Source of the DNA: Fibrobacterota bacterium
Lineage (GTDB): Bacteria > Fibrobacterota > Chitinivibrionia > Chitinivibrionales > Chitinispirillaceae
NCBI GenBank assembly: GCA_023459055.1
Contig: JAEWVR010000009.1
Location: 62,001 to 126,000 of the forward strand
DNA length: 64,000 nt
Reading direction: 5' to 3'
A program made the position numbers and the translations under genes. How positions within the stretch are numbered: position 1 is the stretch's first letter; every line of letters starts with the position of its first letter. A model generated the notes under the pieces. The model had not been told where the DNA came from and searched no databases. It worked only from the letters and a program-made list of their open reading frames with translations. Shown here piece by piece: positions 63,978-64,000 of this stretch.

Positions 63978-64000
63978 ATTATACCCTCTTCTTGAGTATG

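Overview
The window looks like chromosomal DNA of a free-living, polysaccharide-degrading Gram-negative bacterium. A Fibrobacterota relative is my best guess. The clues are a short TIGR02147-type protein (a paralogous family first defined in Fibrobacter succinogenes), GLUG-repeat and WDG-repeat secreted proteins with type IX-like C-terminal sandwich domains, many secreted carbohydrate-active enzymes, and numerous hybrid sensor kinases. No rRNA, tRNA or CRISPR array was found. The taxonomic assignment is inference.

Layout. 1-2.7 kb: the 3' end of a GLUG-repeat surface protein, then an IS1380-like element. 3.2-12.6 kb: an AT-rich, all-minus-strand island of six exported proteins (papain-like protease, GH20-like enzyme, Vps62-like protein, two alpha/beta hydrolases, one small protein). 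Five of these otherwise unrelated proteins end in the same short tail, roughly I-x-x-I-hydrophobic-N-L-L-L-D at the extreme C-terminus. This is the most novel signal in the window. 13-16 kb: a 7TMR-DISM histidine kinase and a response regulator. 16.6-18 kb: a secreted CE1-like esterase, followed by a dense nest of palindromic repeats. 18.8-22.3 kb: an HDOD / CheX / CheY / HDOD signalling operon. 22.4-27.2 kb: a YhcH-family protein, CheY, a GH20 hexosaminidase and a hybrid kinase. 27.4-33.6 kb: a duplicated alpha/beta hydrolase, a GH3 glucosidase, an isochorismatase-fold hydrolase and a metallo-beta-lactamase-like protein. 33.9-37.7 kb: the TIGR02147-like protein, a WDG-repeat propeller protein and a HAD phosphatase. 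38-41 kb: a PAS hybrid kinase and a receiver. 41-49.6 kb: a GH8 enzyme, a GalU-like nucleotidyltransferase, a kinase-pyrophosphorylase fusion, a GT4 glycosyltransferase and a small membrane protein. 50-60 kb: an acyl-CoA synthetase/ACP/PlsC fusion, then recC and recB. 60-64 kb: a gene-poor accessory tail with a broken lipoprotein gene, a PIN-domain toxin-antitoxin pair, YciI, GNAT and ribbon-helix-helix genes, and short repeats.

How the parts fit. The esterase, GH3 and GH8 enzymes share an N-terminal export/targeting cassette (signal peptide, carboxypeptidase-regulatory-like domain, CTD-like sandwich), which suggests one surface-display route for plant-polymer enzymes. The LLD-tailed proteins appear to use a different C-terminal signal. 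A second theme is selfish palindromic DNA. At least three repeat families sit between genes, and two families also lie in-frame inside recC and recB, adding peptide segments without breaking the reading frame, like Rickettsia palindromic elements.
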